In this document: positions 34,943 through 45,114 of the stretch, piece by piece
How the letters are laid out: each line of letters starts with the position of its first letter
Position numbering within the stretch: the first letter of the stretch is position 1
Assembly: GCA_963830385.1 (NCBI GenBank)
Contig: CAWHMD010000014.1
Location: 1 to 64,000 of the forward strand
DNA from: Bog-532 sp963830385
GTDB taxonomy: Bacteria > Actinomycetota > Actinomycetes > Streptosporangiales > Streptosporangiaceae
Direction: 5' to 3'
DNA: 64,000 nucleotides
Notes under the pieces: generated by a model
What the model was told of the DNA's origin: nothing
What the model saw: the letters and a program-made list of their open reading frames with translations, nothing else
The model's database searches: none
Position numbers and translations under genes: made by a program

Positions 34943-35143
34943 ATGGCTCAGGGCACCGTCAAGTGGTTCAACGCGGAGAAGGGCTACGGTTTCATCGCCG
35001 TGGACCAGGGCAAAGACGTGTTTGTCCACTTCTCGGCAATTCAGGCGGACGGCTACCGGTCGCTTGAAGAGGGCCAGCGGGTTGAGTTCGAAATCACGCG
35101 GAGTGATCGCGGGGATCAGGCTGAGGCTGTTCGAGTGATCTGA
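34943..35143 (+). CDS. Cold-shock protein (CspA family)
   Basis: The 66-residue product is a single OB-fold with RNP1 KGYGFIAV and RNP2 VFVHFSAI, preceded by GTVKWFNAEK. It binds single-stranded RNA and DNA and melts structure at low temperature. ATG 34943 gives the normal CspA length; AGGGAG lies about 10 nt upstream. A long leader of more than 150 nt precedes it, as in many csp genes. A strong terminator follows. Confidence 0.93.
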   Translation: MAQGTVKWFNAEKGYGFIAVDQGKDVFVHFSAIQADGYRSLEEGQRVEFEITRSDRGDQAEAVRVI

Positions 35144-35159
35144 AGCTCTGCCGTACAGG

Positions 35160-35198
35160 ACCGGCCCGGCTCCCCATAGGGAGCCGGGCCGGTTTTTG
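35160..35198 (+). terminator. Intrinsic terminator of the cold-shock gene
   Basis: A perfect 15-bp stem (35160-35174 with 35179-35193) around CATA is followed by TTTTT. Confidence 0.95.
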
Positions 35199-35235
35199 CG
35201 TCCGGATCGCCCGTCGCGAACAGGGACGGGAAACG

Positions 35236-35262
35236 TTTGCACTCTCACCCCGAGAGTGCTAA
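35236..35262. promoter_or_regulatory. CIRCE operator 1 (HrcA site)
   Basis: TTTGCACTC-N9-GAGTGCTAA fits the CIRCE consensus (TTAGCACTC-N9-GAGTGCTAA) with a single mismatch. Confidence 0.93.
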
Positions 35263-35270
35263 ACATGGCG

Positions 35271-35297
35271 TTAGCACTCTCCCCATGAGAGTGACAG
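35271..35297. promoter_or_regulatory. CIRCE operator 2 (HrcA site)
   Basis: TTAGCACTC-N9-GAGTGACAG has a perfect left arm and a partly degenerate right arm. It lies 8 bp after operator 1 and about 120 bp before groEL. Confidence 0.88.
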
Positions 35298-35418
35298 CGA
35301 CAGGCGAGATCGGGCGATGAGGCCTTGTGCTCGCGGGCAGGAAATGACTGCTCACGGCCGGGCCAGCCGTCGCGGGCGTCGGCTCGATCCGCTAGCAAGC
35401 CACGGAGGACTGGAGCCT

Positions 35419-37041
<1,623 letters not shown>

Positions 37042-37064
37042 GTCCAGCCCATTTGGCGAACAGA

Positions 37065-37094
37065 CGAGGGCCCGGGGTTTTCCCCGGGCCCTCG
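37065..37094 (+). terminator. Intrinsic terminator of groEL
   Basis: CGAGGGCCCGGGG (37065-37077) pairs perfectly with 37082-37094 around TTTT. Confidence 0.9.
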
Positions 37095-37230
37095 CTTCGC
37101 ACCTGGTGAGAAAAGTAATTCTGGCCGCCACCGCGACGCGCTATTCGCTTGCGAGGGCGGCTAGCCTAGACGTATCAGCATCGGCTGGTTGTTCAGCATT
37201 TGCCAGCTTTCTATTCACGTGAGGTCTTGC

Positions 37231-37620
37231 GTGCCTACCGGCAAGGTCAAGTGGTACGACTCCGAGAAGGGGTTCGGTTTCCTCGCCCGCGACGACGGCG
37301 GCGAGGTCTTCGTGCATTCTTCTGCGCTGCCCGCCAAGACCGACTCGCTACGTCCCGGCCAGCGGGTGGAGTTCGGGATCGCCGAAGGCCGCAAGGGCGC
37401 CCAGGCCCTGCAGGTCCGGCTGCTCGAGCCGCCGCCCACGGTGGCACCCAAGGTGGCCCGCAAGAAGCCGGACGAGATGGTCTTGATCGTCGAAGATCTG
37501 ATCAAGCTGCTCGACGGGGTCTCGAACACCTACCGGCGGGGCAAGCACCCGGACAACCGGGACGCCAAGAAGATCGGCGCCGTCCTCCGCGCCGTCGCCG
37601 ACGACGTCGAGGCCGGCTAG
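37231..37620 (+). CDS. Cold-shock domain protein with C-terminal helical extension
   Basis: The 129-residue product starts at GTG 37231 (GAGG upstream). Residues 1-65 are a cold-shock OB-fold (GKVKWYDSEKGFGFLARDDGGEVFVHSSAL). About 60 further residues follow, basic then helical (DEMVLIVEDLIKLLDGVSNTYRRGKHPDNRDAKKIGAVLRAVADDVEAG). This two-part form is conserved in actinobacteria and may add dimerisation or partner binding. Its role is less known than for plain CspA. Confidence 0.9.
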   Translation: MPTGKVKWYDSEKGFGFLARDDGGEVFVHSSALPAKTDSLRPGQRVEFGIAEGRKGAQALQVRLLEPPPTVAPKVARKKPDEMVLIVEDLIKLLDGVSNTYRRGKHPDNRDAKKIGAVLRAVADDVEAG

Positions 37621-37641
37621 CAGTGTTGCCCGCTCGCCTCC

Positions 37642-37661
37642 GCGCCGCCTGAAGGCGGCGC
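37642..37661 (+). terminator. Hairpin after the cold-shock gene
   Basis: GCGCCGCC (37642-37649) and GGCGGCGC (37654-37661) around TGAA, followed by CTTCC. It can also serve the convergent MFS gene. Confidence 0.65.
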
Positions 37662-37736
37662 CTTCCCTCGTCGTTCGGCGCTCGTTCCTCGCTTCTCACT
37701 CCTCAGTCCAGGCGCCGCCTCGGCCCTGCGGCTCGC

Positions 37737-39223
37737 TCAGCTGGCCTGGGCCTGCGGGACCGCGTGGGAGTGCGCGGGATGCTGTACCCGGCGACGCCGG
37801 CGGCGGGACATGATCAGCAGGACCAGCGCGCCGGCCAGGCCGGCCGTGGCGATGCCCAGGCCGGCCCGCTGCCGGTGATAGAGATCAGCACCCCGGCCAG
37901 GCCGCCGGCCACCCAGGACACCTGGTGAACGGTCTCTGACACGGCGAAGGTCGAGGTCCGGACGTCCTCCGGGATCTCCCGCTGGATGGTGGAGTCCAGC
38001 GCCAGCTTGGCCAGCACGGTGCCGACCGAGGCCACGAAGGCAACGATGAGCGCGGTGCCGAGGTTGAACACCACCGCGCTGAACGCACAGGCGGCGGTCG
38101 AGACCACCAGCACGCCGAATGCCATCAACTGGGGCATCCGGGACCGGAGCAGCGCGCCGGCCCCGGTGCCGATCAGGCCGCCCGCCGCCGCGGCGAACAC
38201 CAGTGCGCCCAGCGACATGTTCTGCGAGAAGCCGTGGAAGTGGGAGCTGCGCAGCAGGAACGCCAGGAAGAACACCATGAAGCCGGCGAACACCCGGACC
38301 GCCGCGTTGGTCCACACGGCCTCGCCCACCACCGGGCCCAGGGATCGCAGGCCGCGCCGGGACTTACGGGGCGCCGGAGCGGGACGTCCTGCCGCGGTAC
38401 CGGCCTTCGGGGCCGTGGTCGCGTCTCCGCTTGCATCGGCCGCCGGCTGAGCCATATAGGGCATCTCGGCCACGGTCGGCGGTTCGCCGGGGCTGGCCGC
38501 CGCGGGCCCCGCCGCGGCCGTCACGGTCTCGTCCACGTGGTCGGGGACGCGGGTCCCGAGCGCGGTCGCCCCCAGGTAGACGAGCGTGCCGATGCGCAGC
38601 ACCCAGGGCGCCCCGATGTAGTGCTGGATGCCGAAGGCCACCGGCGCGGCGATCGTCGAAGCGATGGTGGCGGCGAGCCCGTTCCGGGCGTTGGCGGTGA
38701 CCAGGCTGATCGAGGGGGGCAGCAGCCGCGGGGTCACCGAGCTACGGGTGATCGAATACGCCTTCTGCAGCACCAGCACGCCGAATGCGGCCGGGAACAA
38801 GGTGACTGGATCGCCGGAGACGGCGCCGGACATCGCCCAGCACAGCAGGCCCCGGGCCAGCAGCGTGCCCATCAGGATGTAGCGGCGGCCCTGCCGCACC
38901 CGGTCCAGCATCGGCCCGATGAACGGGGCCAGCAGCGCGAACGGCGCCATGGTCAGGACCAGGTACAGGACCACCTGGCTGCGGGCCTCATGCAGGGAGG
39001 TGTTGAAGAACACCGTCCCAGCCAGCGCCACCGCCACGAACGCGTCTCCGGCGCTGCCCGCAGCGGTCAGCTCGATCAGGGACGACAGGCCGGTCTGGCT
39101 GGCCCCGCCGGCGCCGCTGAGCCGGTGCACCAGGCGGCCGACCCGCCGGTTCGCGGAGCCCCCGGCCCGGGCGGCGGATCGGGCCGCCCGGGTGGTGGCT
39201 CGCCCCGCCTCCGACAGTCCCAT
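37737..39223 (-). pseudogene. MFS-family membrane protein with C-terminal frameshift
   Basis: From ATG 39223 the frame encodes about ten membrane helices, including APFIGPMLDRVRQGRRYILMGTLLARG (MFS motif A-like) and a central Pro/Ala loop. After WVAGGLAGVLISI near 37872 the frame goes out of register; adding one C (ATCCTCTAT for ATCTCTAT) continues as LYHRQRAGLGIATAGLAGALVLLIMSRRRRRR and ends at TGA 37737-37739. The resulting about 495-residue protein has a normal last helix and basic tail. Substrate unknown. The break may be a sequencing error, because the rest of the gene is well conserved. Confidence 0.8.
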
Positions 39224-39327
39224 ACTTGAATTATCGAGCGCGATGGGCGCTGCGACGACCACTGGGGGCGGGAATTTCGCTGATAGCTGGCTCAGGCAGC
39301 CGGCCTGATGAGCGAGAATAGACATTT

Positions 39328-40182
39328 GTGAGCCCAGTGCGAGTCCGCAGCAAAGAGCCCGATCAGGCCTGCGCGGAAGCCGTTGACCTGGCGCGTGCCG
39401 CGCTGGTCGAGGTGGCCGGGGCCGACCAGGTCGGTGAGTACCTAGGCCTGGAGGCCGGCGGCGATCGGGTCGTCACCCACATGTTCGCGTGCCTGGACCC
39501 GGCCTATCCCGGCTGGCGCTGGGCGGTGACCGTGACCCGGGCGTCCCGCGCCAAGACGGTGACGGTGGACGACAGCGCCCTGCTGCCCGGCCCGGAGGCG
39601 CTGCTGGCGCCCGCCTGGGTGCCCTGGCGGGACCGGCTGCAGCCAGGTGATCTGGGCGTCGGTGACCTGCTGCCGGCCGGTGAAGACGACGAGCGGCTGG
39701 TCCCGATGGTCATGCTGGCCGGGGACGACGCGGTGGTCGACTGGTACGCCGACGGACCGGCCGAGGCGCCGGACCCCGCCGACGAGCTGGAGGCGCCGAC
39801 GCCGGTCTTCCCGGGCCGCGCCCGGGTGCTGTCCCCGGTCGGCCGGGACGATGCCGCCGAGCGCTGGTACGACAGCGAGCACGGCCCGCGCACCCCGCTG
39901 GCCCGGGCGGCCCCCGCGACGTGCGCCAGCTGCGGGTTCTTCGTCCCGCTGAGCGGCATCCTCGGGCAGGTGTTCGGCGGCTGCGCGAACGAGTACGCGC
40001 CCGACGACGGGCGGATCGTGTCCGGGGACCACGGCTGTGGTGCCCATTCGGAGTCAACCCTCAGCGAGACGCAGGGCGCGGCCGTCGCGCCGGTCATCGA
40101 CGAGTTCGGCTACGACCTGGTGGATCTGCCCGGAGTGGCGCTGGACGAGACCGTGTTCGAGTCGTTTTCCGGCGAATCCTGA
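39328..40182 (+). CDS. DUF3027 protein
   Basis: The 284-residue product contains the DUF3027 blocks: GADQVGEYLGLEAGGDRVVTHMFACLDPAYPGWRWAVTVTRA, WVPWRDRLQPGDLGVGDLLPAGEDDERLVP and a C-terminal cysteine pair region CASCGFFVPLSG...GGCANEYAPDDGR, likely a metal-binding site. It is cytoplasmic. The function is unknown; the gene is conserved next to cold-shock, DUF2530 and MFS genes in actinobacteria. GTG start. Its 3' end overlaps the convergent DUF2530 gene by 73 bp. Confidence 0.85.
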   Translation: MSPVRVRSKEPDQACAEAVDLARAALVEVAGADQVGEYLGLEAGGDRVVTHMFACLDPAYPGWRWAVTVTRASRAKTVTVDDSALLPGPEALLAPAWVPWRDRLQPGDLGVGDLLPAGEDDERLVPMVMLAGDDAVVDWYADGPAEAPDPADELEAPTPVFPGRARVLSPVGRDDAAERWYDSEHGPRTPLARAAPATCASCGFFVPLSGILGQVFGGCANEYAPDDGRIVSGDHGCGAHSESTLSETQGAAVAPVIDEFGYDLVDLPGVALDETVFESFSGES

Positions 40183-40433
40183 CGGAGTGCCGCCCGCCGG
40201 GCGGCCGTCTCGGCCCGGCTGCGCTGCAGGTGCGGTACGTAAAGGAGCCCGAAGAGGCCGAACACCACGCCGGTCACGCACGTCCAGACCCACCAGCGCT
40301 CGCCCGCCGGCAGGCTGTCGCGCACGATAAGCACGACGACCAGCGCCACCACCCAGCCGACCGTGATCGTGCTGGTGATCACCCGTTCGTTGCCCTCCCG
40401 CGGCGGTGGCGGGGTACGGCGCGTGTCAGCCAC
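40110..40433 (-). CDS. DUF2530 small membrane protein
   Basis: The 107-residue product has two membrane helices (STITVGWVVALVVVLIV and WWVWTCVTGVVFGLFGLLYV) followed by HLQRSRAETAARRAALR, the DUF2530 pattern. It overlaps the end of the DUF3027 gene on the opposite strand. The tail within the overlap is low-complexity. Function unknown. Confidence 0.8.
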   Translation of the reverse strand: MADTRRTPPPPREGNERVITSTITVGWVVALVVVLIVRDSLPAGERWWVWTCVTGVVFGLFGLLYVPHLQRSRAETAARRAALRQDSPENDSNTVSSSATPGRSTRS

Positions 40434-40596
40434 CCCGCCAGGTTACGCGGCCAGTCATGATCAGCCGTCCGGCGGCGGGAGCGCATGATCTACTTGGACC
40501 ACGTTCAGCGCTGCTCCCTGGCCGGTTGGGTGCACTCGATTTGCGGAATGCCGGCGCTCCGCATATCGTTAGCTAAAGTAATGACTCAGGCTAATA

Positions 40597-41088
40597 ATGA
40601 TGACACTGACCCAGGCAAGTACCTCGCAGACCAGGTCCGACGTGGGCCTGGACACCGCATTGCGGATTTCGGTAAGCCGCCTCGCGCGGCGGCTAAGGGT
40701 CGAGCGGACGGCACGGGGCGCTCCGGAATCCGAGCTGTCCGACACGCAGTTCGCCGCCCTCTCGGCGCTGGAACGCCATTCGGGCACGACTCCCGGCGAG
40801 TCGGGCATGTCCCCGGGCGAGCTGGCCGAGTACGAGAAGGTACAGCCGCCCTCGATGACCCGCGTGATCGCCGCGCTGGAGGATCGCGGCCTGGTGATGC
40901 GGGCCCCGCACTCGACCGACCGGCGCCAGGTGGTGCTGAGCGTGACCGAGGAGGGCCGGGCGATGGTGCAGCGAGTACGCCGCCGCCGGGACGCCTGGCT
41001 GGCCAAGCGGCTGAAGGAGCTGTCCCCGCAGGAGCGGGCGACGCTGCGCGCGGCCGCGCCGATTCTGGAGAAGCTCAGCCAGGCCTGA
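40597..41088 (+). CDS. MarR-family regulator upstream of an exporter
   Basis: The 163-residue product has SDTQFAALSALERHS..., SPGELAEYEKVQPPSMTRVIAALEDRGLVMR and the wing STDRRQVVLSVTEEGRAMVQ, the standard MarR winged helix. It lies 47 bp before an MFS gene on the same strand and is likely its repressor. An AT-rich segment just upstream (about 40568-40596) includes TTAGC...GCTAA arms, a possible self-operator. Confidence 0.9.
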   Translation: MMTLTQASTSQTRSDVGLDTALRISVSRLARRLRVERTARGAPESELSDTQFAALSALERHSGTTPGESGMSPGELAEYEKVQPPSMTRVIAALEDRGLVMRAPHSTDRRQVVLSVTEEGRAMVQRVRRRRDAWLAKRLKELSPQERATLRAAAPILEKLSQA

Positions 41089-41135
41089 CCCCGGCCGAGC
41101 CCGCCCAGCCGGAGCCGAAGCGCGCTCGCGGCCGG

Positions 41136-42419
41136 ATGTTCACCTCGCTCCGGAACCGCAATTACCGGTTGTTCGCGGCCGGTCAGGTCGTGTCCAACAG
41201 CGGGACCTGGATGCAGCGGACCGCCCAGGACTGGCTGGTGCTGGAACTGTCACACGGCAGCGGCTCGGCCCTCGGCATCGCCGCGGGACTGCAGTTCCTG
41301 CCAATGCTGCTGTTCAGCCTGTGGGGCGGCGCGATCGCCGACCGGTTCCCCAAGCGCCGCGTGTTGCTCCTGACCCAGGGCCTGATGGGTGGCCTCGCGC
41401 TGATCCTCGGCCTGCTGGCCATCACCGGTACCGTCCGGCTGTGGCACGTGTACCTGCTGTGCCTGGCGCTCGGCATGGTGACGGTGGTGGACAACCCGAC
41501 CCGGCAGTCGTTCGTCACCGAGATGGTCGGACAGGGCGACATGGCCAACGCGATCGCGTTGAACAGCGCCATCTTCAACCTGGCCCGCATCGCCGGGCCG
41601 GCCGTGGCCGGGATCGTGATCAGCCTGGTCGGCACCCCCACCGCGTTCCTGATCAACGCGGCCTCCTACGGTGCGGTCATCACGGGCCTGCTGCTGATGC
41701 GCCCGGCGGAGCTGAACCCGGTCAAGCGGATGGCGCGGCACAAGGGCCAGTTGCGGGAGGCGCTGAGCTACCTCAAGGGCGAGCCGCGGATCTGGCTGCC
41801 GTTGACGATGCTGTTCTTCGTGGCCACGTTCGGCATGAACTTCCAGGTCACCACCGCGCTGATGTCGAAGGGCACGTTCCACACCGGGGCCGGGGCGTTC
41901 GGCCTGGCCTCGACCGCCTTCGCCGCCGGGGCCCTGGGCGGGGCGCTGATCGCGGCCCGGCGCCGCCGGCCGTCAGTCCGGCTTCAGGTCGCGGTCGCCC
42001 TGGCCTTCGGCGTTCTGGAGGTCGCGGCCGGCCTGATGCCCTTCTACTGGTCGTTCCTGCTGTTGCTGATCCCCACCGGCCTGGCGCTGGTGCTGTACAC
42101 CACGGCGGCGAACTCGGCCATCCAGCTCGGCACCGAGCCGCAGATGCGCGGCCGCGTCATGGGTGTGTACATGCTGGTGTTCCTGGGCGGTGCGCCGATC
42201 GGCTCGCCGCTGGTCGGCTGGATCGCCGAGCAGTTCGGCGCCCGGATGAGCTTGATCGCCGGCGGGGTGATCTCGGCCCTCGCAGCCATCGTGGTCGGCC
42301 TGGTGCTGAGCCGGATCACCGGGACCACGGTGCGCGAGGGGCTGCGGCCGCTGAGCCAGCTGCGCCCGCGCCGGCCGCTGTCGTCGGTCCCAGAAGCACA
42401 CCGCCGCGTCGCCGCCTGA
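41136..42419 (+). CDS. MFS transporter (enterobactin-exporter-like, 12 helices)
   Basis: The 427-residue product starts MFTSLRNRNYRLFAAGQVVSNSGTWMQRTAQDWLVLELS, typical of MFS_3/EntS-like exporters, with GGAIADRFPKRRVLLLTQG (motif A) and GAPIGSPLVGWIAEQFGARM. About 12 hydrophobic helices are present. Substrate unknown; drug or metabolite efflux is likely. The frame is open far upstream through the MarR gene, but ATG 41136 is the first codon that fits the family N-terminus. Confidence 0.88.
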   Translation: MFTSLRNRNYRLFAAGQVVSNSGTWMQRTAQDWLVLELSHGSGSALGIAAGLQFLPMLLFSLWGGAIADRFPKRRVLLLTQGLMGGLALILGLLAITGTVRLWHVYLLCLALGMVTVVDNPTRQSFVTEMVGQGDMANAIALNSAIFNLARIAGPAVAGIVISLVGTPTAFLINAASYGAVITGLLLMRPAELNPVKRMARHKGQLREALSYLKGEPRIWLPLTMLFFVATFGMNFQVTTALMSKGTFHTGAGAFGLASTAFAAGALGGALIAARRRRPSVRLQVAVALAFGVLEVAAGLMPFYWSFLLLLIPTGLALVLYTTAANSAIQLGTEPQMRGRVMGVYMLVFLGGAPIGSPLVGWIAEQFGARMSLIAGGVISALAAIVVGLVLSRITGTTVREGLRPLSQLRPRRPLSSVPEAHRRVAA

Positions 42420-42449
42420 CCATGACGGGCTGAGCCCGACAATGTCCGG

Positions 42450-43022
42450 GTGAGACTGTTCGTCGCGGTGACGCCGCCGGCTGAGGTGCTGAGCGACCTG
42501 GGCACCGCGGTCGCTGCGGCGCGGGCCGGCCGCGGTGCCGGTCGTGACCTGCGCTGGACCGGGCCGGAGGACTGGCACGTCACGCTGGCCTTCCTCGGCA
42601 ACGTGGCGGGCGCGGTGGCCGGCCGGCTGCCCGCTCCGCTCGAAGAGGCGGCCGGGCGGCACCAATCGTTCCCGCTGGCGCTGGCCGGGGCCGGCGCCTT
42701 CCCGGCGGCCGGGCGGGCCCGGGTGCTGTGGTGCGGGCTGGGCGCTGACCACCGGGCGCTGGCGGCGCTGGCCGCCTCGGCGGCCGCCGCCACGACCCGG
42801 GCCGGGGCGCCCCCGCCCGACGCCGGCCGCCCGTTCCGCCCGCACCTCACGCTGGCCTACGCCCGGCCGCCTGCCGACGTGCGCGACCTGGTGACGGTCC
42901 TGGGCGCGTACGCCGGCCCGCCGTGGCCGGTGGATCGGCTGCAGCTGATCGAAAGCCACCTCGGTGGCCGGCCCCGCTACACCACGGTCGGCAGCTGGGC
43001 GCTGAACGGCGATACGCTCTGA
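42450..43022 (+). CDS. thpR: RNA 2',3'-cyclic phosphodiesterase (2H family)
   Basis: The 190-residue product has the two HxT motifs of the LigT/2H fold: WHVTLAFLG near residue 46 and FRPHLTLAYAR near residue 132. It opens 2',3'-cyclic phosphate ends of RNA; a reverse ligase activity is known in some members. N-terminal RLFVAVTPP is typical. Start GTG 42450. Confidence 0.9.
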   Translation: MRLFVAVTPPAEVLSDLGTAVAAARAGRGAGRDLRWTGPEDWHVTLAFLGNVAGAVAGRLPAPLEEAAGRHQSFPLALAGAGAFPAAGRARVLWCGLGADHRALAALAASAAAATTRAGAPPPDAGRPFRPHLTLAYARPPADVRDLVTVLGAYAGPPWPVDRLQLIESHLGGRPRYTTVGSWALNGDTL

Positions 43023-43024
43023 CC

Positions 43025-43108
43025 GTGACCCGTGTGCCCCGATGGCTGCTCCCCACGGTGCTGGCGCTGCTCGTGCTCACCGTGGTGGTCGGCGCGATCG
43101 TGCGCTGA
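43025..43108 (+). CDS. 27-residue single-helix membrane peptide
   Basis: Two bases after the thpR stop a GTG opens a frame VTRVPRWLLPTVLALLVLTV...GAIVR with a basic, Trp-containing N-terminus, one membrane helix and a final Arg. The composition and position are those of a real small membrane peptide, but no separate ribosome binding site is clear; translation could be coupled to thpR. Function unknown. Confidence 0.45.
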   Translation: MTRVPRWLLPTVLALLVLTVVVGAIVR

Positions 43109-43147
43109 GCCGGGAACCGTCTGCCGAGCCGTCGATCGTGCGCTGGG

Positions 43148-43507
43148 TCAGTACGGGGACGGCGTGTTGCGGATGACCGCCAGGCTGACGATCCGGCCGT
43201 CGCGGACGCCGAAGTAGTTCGTCATGATCAGCGGGTCCGGCAGGTTCGTCTTGTCGTAGTCACCGTCGTAGGCGGCCCGCACGATGGCGTCGCCGTAGTG
43301 GTCCACGACCTCGCGGACCTCCAGGGTCACCTTGTCGCCCACCATCTCCCTGGCCACCCAGCGGCGGATCGCGTCGATCCCGGCGATCTCCCGGTGGGCG
43401 TCGTTGACGTAGGCGTCGTCGGCGAACGTCGCCACGATCGCGTCGAGGTCGAAGGCGTTGACGGCGGCGATGTGCTCGGCGACGATCCCGCTCAGCTCGG
43501 TGCTCAT
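43148..43507 (-). CDS. SnoaL-like nuclear transport factor 2 fold protein
   Basis: The 119-residue product has EHIAAVNAFDLDAIVATFADDAYVNDAHREIAGIDAIRRWVAREM and the beta-rich end PDPLIMTNYFGVRDGRIVSLAVI, the SnoaL/NTF2 cone fold. Such proteins bind or isomerise small molecules. ATG 43507 is followed upstream by what appears to be the IS110 left end, so its native promoter may have been displaced. Confidence 0.85.
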   Translation of the reverse strand: MSTELSGIVAEHIAAVNAFDLDAIVATFADDAYVNDAHREIAGIDAIRRWVAREMVGDKVTLEVREVVDHYGDAIVRAAYDGDYDKTNLPDPLIMTNYFGVRDGRIVSLAVIRNTPSPY

Positions 43508-43559
43508 GACTGCGTCCCTAAGATCGAAGTGTCTGGAGTGAATAGGAATCACTCTGGAT

Positions 43560-43742
43560 GCCCAGGGTGACGGGGTGTGGCTGATGACTGGTTGCCGTTG
43601 TCGTGGCTTGAAAGGAATGGCCGCCCTGTTGCCCTGGACGCCCTGGCCGCTGACTGAGATCTGATGCGAACCGTCGCTGTTTAGGGACCTGATGGCGGGG
43701 TCGTCCACGGGCTTTACCTGCGAGGACAGGAGGGTGGCCCGG
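43560..43742 (+). ncRNA. Candidate IS110 bridge RNA region
   Basis: In the IS110 group the left-end non-coding part is transcribed as a bridge RNA whose two loops pair with target and donor DNA. This region is the right size and position and contains self-complementary GC-rich stretches (GGCCGCCCTG...). No loop assignment can be made without the target sequence. The exact ends are unknown. Confidence 0.35.
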
Positions 43743-44972
43743 GTGACGGCCACGGATGTGGTGTGGGTCGGGATCGATGCCGGCAAGGCCAGCCATCACG
43801 CGGCTGCGGTCGGTGCCGGCGGTAAGCGGCTGTGGTCGGTCAAGGTGGCCAACGGCCAGCAGCCGATCGAGGAGCTGATCGCCCGCGCCGTTAAGACCGC
43901 CGTCAGCGCAGGCGGCGAGGTGCGGTGGGCGGTGGACCTGGTCAGCCCGGCCGCCGCGCTGCTGCTCGCGATCTTGCTGTCCAGCGGGCAGAAGGTCGTC
44001 TACGTGCCGGGCCGGGTGGTGCACGGCATGTCCGGGGTGTTCGGCGGCGAGGGCAAGACCGACGCGAAGGACGCGCGGGTGATCGCCGATACTGCCCGGA
44101 TGCGCGGCGACCTGACCGAGCTGAGCGCCACCGGCGAGCTGGTGGTGGAACTGACCCGGCTGACGTCCTACCGGGCCGACGTCATGGCCGACTGGGTGCG
44201 TGGCGTCAACCGGCTCCGCGACCTGCTCACCAGCATCTTCCCCGAATTGGAAGCCAGCTTCGACTACTCCACCCGCTCGGCGCTGATCCTGCTCACCGGG
44301 TTCTGCACGCCCGCAGAGGTCCGCGCGGCGGGCACGGAGGGCCTGGCCTCCTACCTGCGCGAGCACAAGGCCTGGGCCAAGGGCATCGACGCGATGGCCG
44401 CCACGGCCGTCCGGGCCGCGCAGCAGCAGACCGTCGCGCTGCCCGGCGAGGCCACCACGGCGCTGCTGGTCAAGAAGCTGGCCCGCCAGCTCCTGGACCT
44501 CGACCGCGAGGTCAAGGACACCGACAAGCTCATCACCGGCAAGTTCCGCGGCCACCCCCAGGCCCGCATCATCGAGAGCCTGCCCGGCATGGGGCCGATC
44601 CTCGGCGCCCAGTTCCTGGTCGCGACCGACGGCCGCCCCCTGGAAGCGTTCGCAGGCCCCGGCCGGCTGGCCTCCTACGCCGGGCTGGTGCCCGTCCCCC
44701 GCGACTCCGGACGCGTCACCGGCAACTACCACCGGCCCAAGCGCTTCCACCGGCCGCTGCGCAACGTCTTCTACATGATGGCGCTGTCCAGCCTCCGCGC
44801 CGAAGGACCGTCCAAGGTCTTCTACCAGCGCAAACGACACGAGAACAAACGGCACGTCCAGGCCCTGCTCGCCCTGGCCCGGCGCATGGTCGACGTCCTG
44901 TGGGCGCTGCTGCGCGACAATCGCGTCTACAGCCCGATCCCGCCCTCGCAGGTAATCGCTACTGCGGCTTGA
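43743..44972 (+). CDS. IS110-family transposase (DEDD / Tnp_20)
   Basis: The 409-residue product starts at GTG 43743 with AGGAGG 9 nt upstream. The N-terminal DEDD RuvC-like domain shows VWVGIDAGKASHHAAAV (Asp12) and GKTDAKDARVIADTARM (two catalytic Asp). A helical region follows, then the Tnp_20 domain ESLPGMGPILGAQFL and RLASYAGLVPVPRDSGR with the catalytic Ser. The gene is full-length with no disruption, so the element may be active. Confidence 0.93.
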   Translation: MTATDVVWVGIDAGKASHHAAAVGAGGKRLWSVKVANGQQPIEELIARAVKTAVSAGGEVRWAVDLVSPAAALLLAILLSSGQKVVYVPGRVVHGMSGVFGGEGKTDAKDARVIADTARMRGDLTELSATGELVVELTRLTSYRADVMADWVRGVNRLRDLLTSIFPELEASFDYSTRSALILLTGFCTPAEVRAAGTEGLASYLREHKAWAKGIDAMAATAVRAAQQQTVALPGEATTALLVKKLARQLLDLDREVKDTDKLITGKFRGHPQARIIESLPGMGPILGAQFLVATDGRPLEAFAGPGRLASYAGLVPVPRDSGRVTGNYHRPKRFHRPLRNVFYMMALSSLRAEGPSKVFYQRKRHENKRHVQALLALARRMVDVLWALLRDNRVYSPIPPSQVIATAA

Positions 44973-45114
44973 CACGATCACTGAGATTCCTTTCGGTGTA
45001 CGGCCCGGCTCGTCCGGCCCGTGATCTCACCCTCGCCGCTCCCGCCACCGGAGGGTCAACCGTGAGTCCGCCGCCAGACTCTCCCCCGGGGGCAGGCTTG
45101 GCTACGATCGGCTC

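Larger units (their letters stand above)
43520..45010 (+). mobile_element. IS110-family insertion sequence
   Basis: The element contains one transposase gene with a long non-coding left end (about 43520-43742) and a short right end, as in IS110-group elements that lack clear terminal inverted repeats. The limits are approximate because no target duplication is expected and no empty site is available. AGGAATC near 43549 and its inverse near 44990 could be subterminal signals. It separates the SnoaL gene from the hydrolase gene. Confidence 0.75.

Noticed and set aside
35298..35418. A groES gene expected before groEL
   Set aside because: No groES frame is present; the space holds only the CIRCE sites and leader, so this is a separate groEL copy.
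40485..41135. N-terminal extension of the MFS gene through the MarR region
   Set aside because: The extension is the out-of-frame shadow of the MarR gene and lacks coding character; the family start is at 41136.
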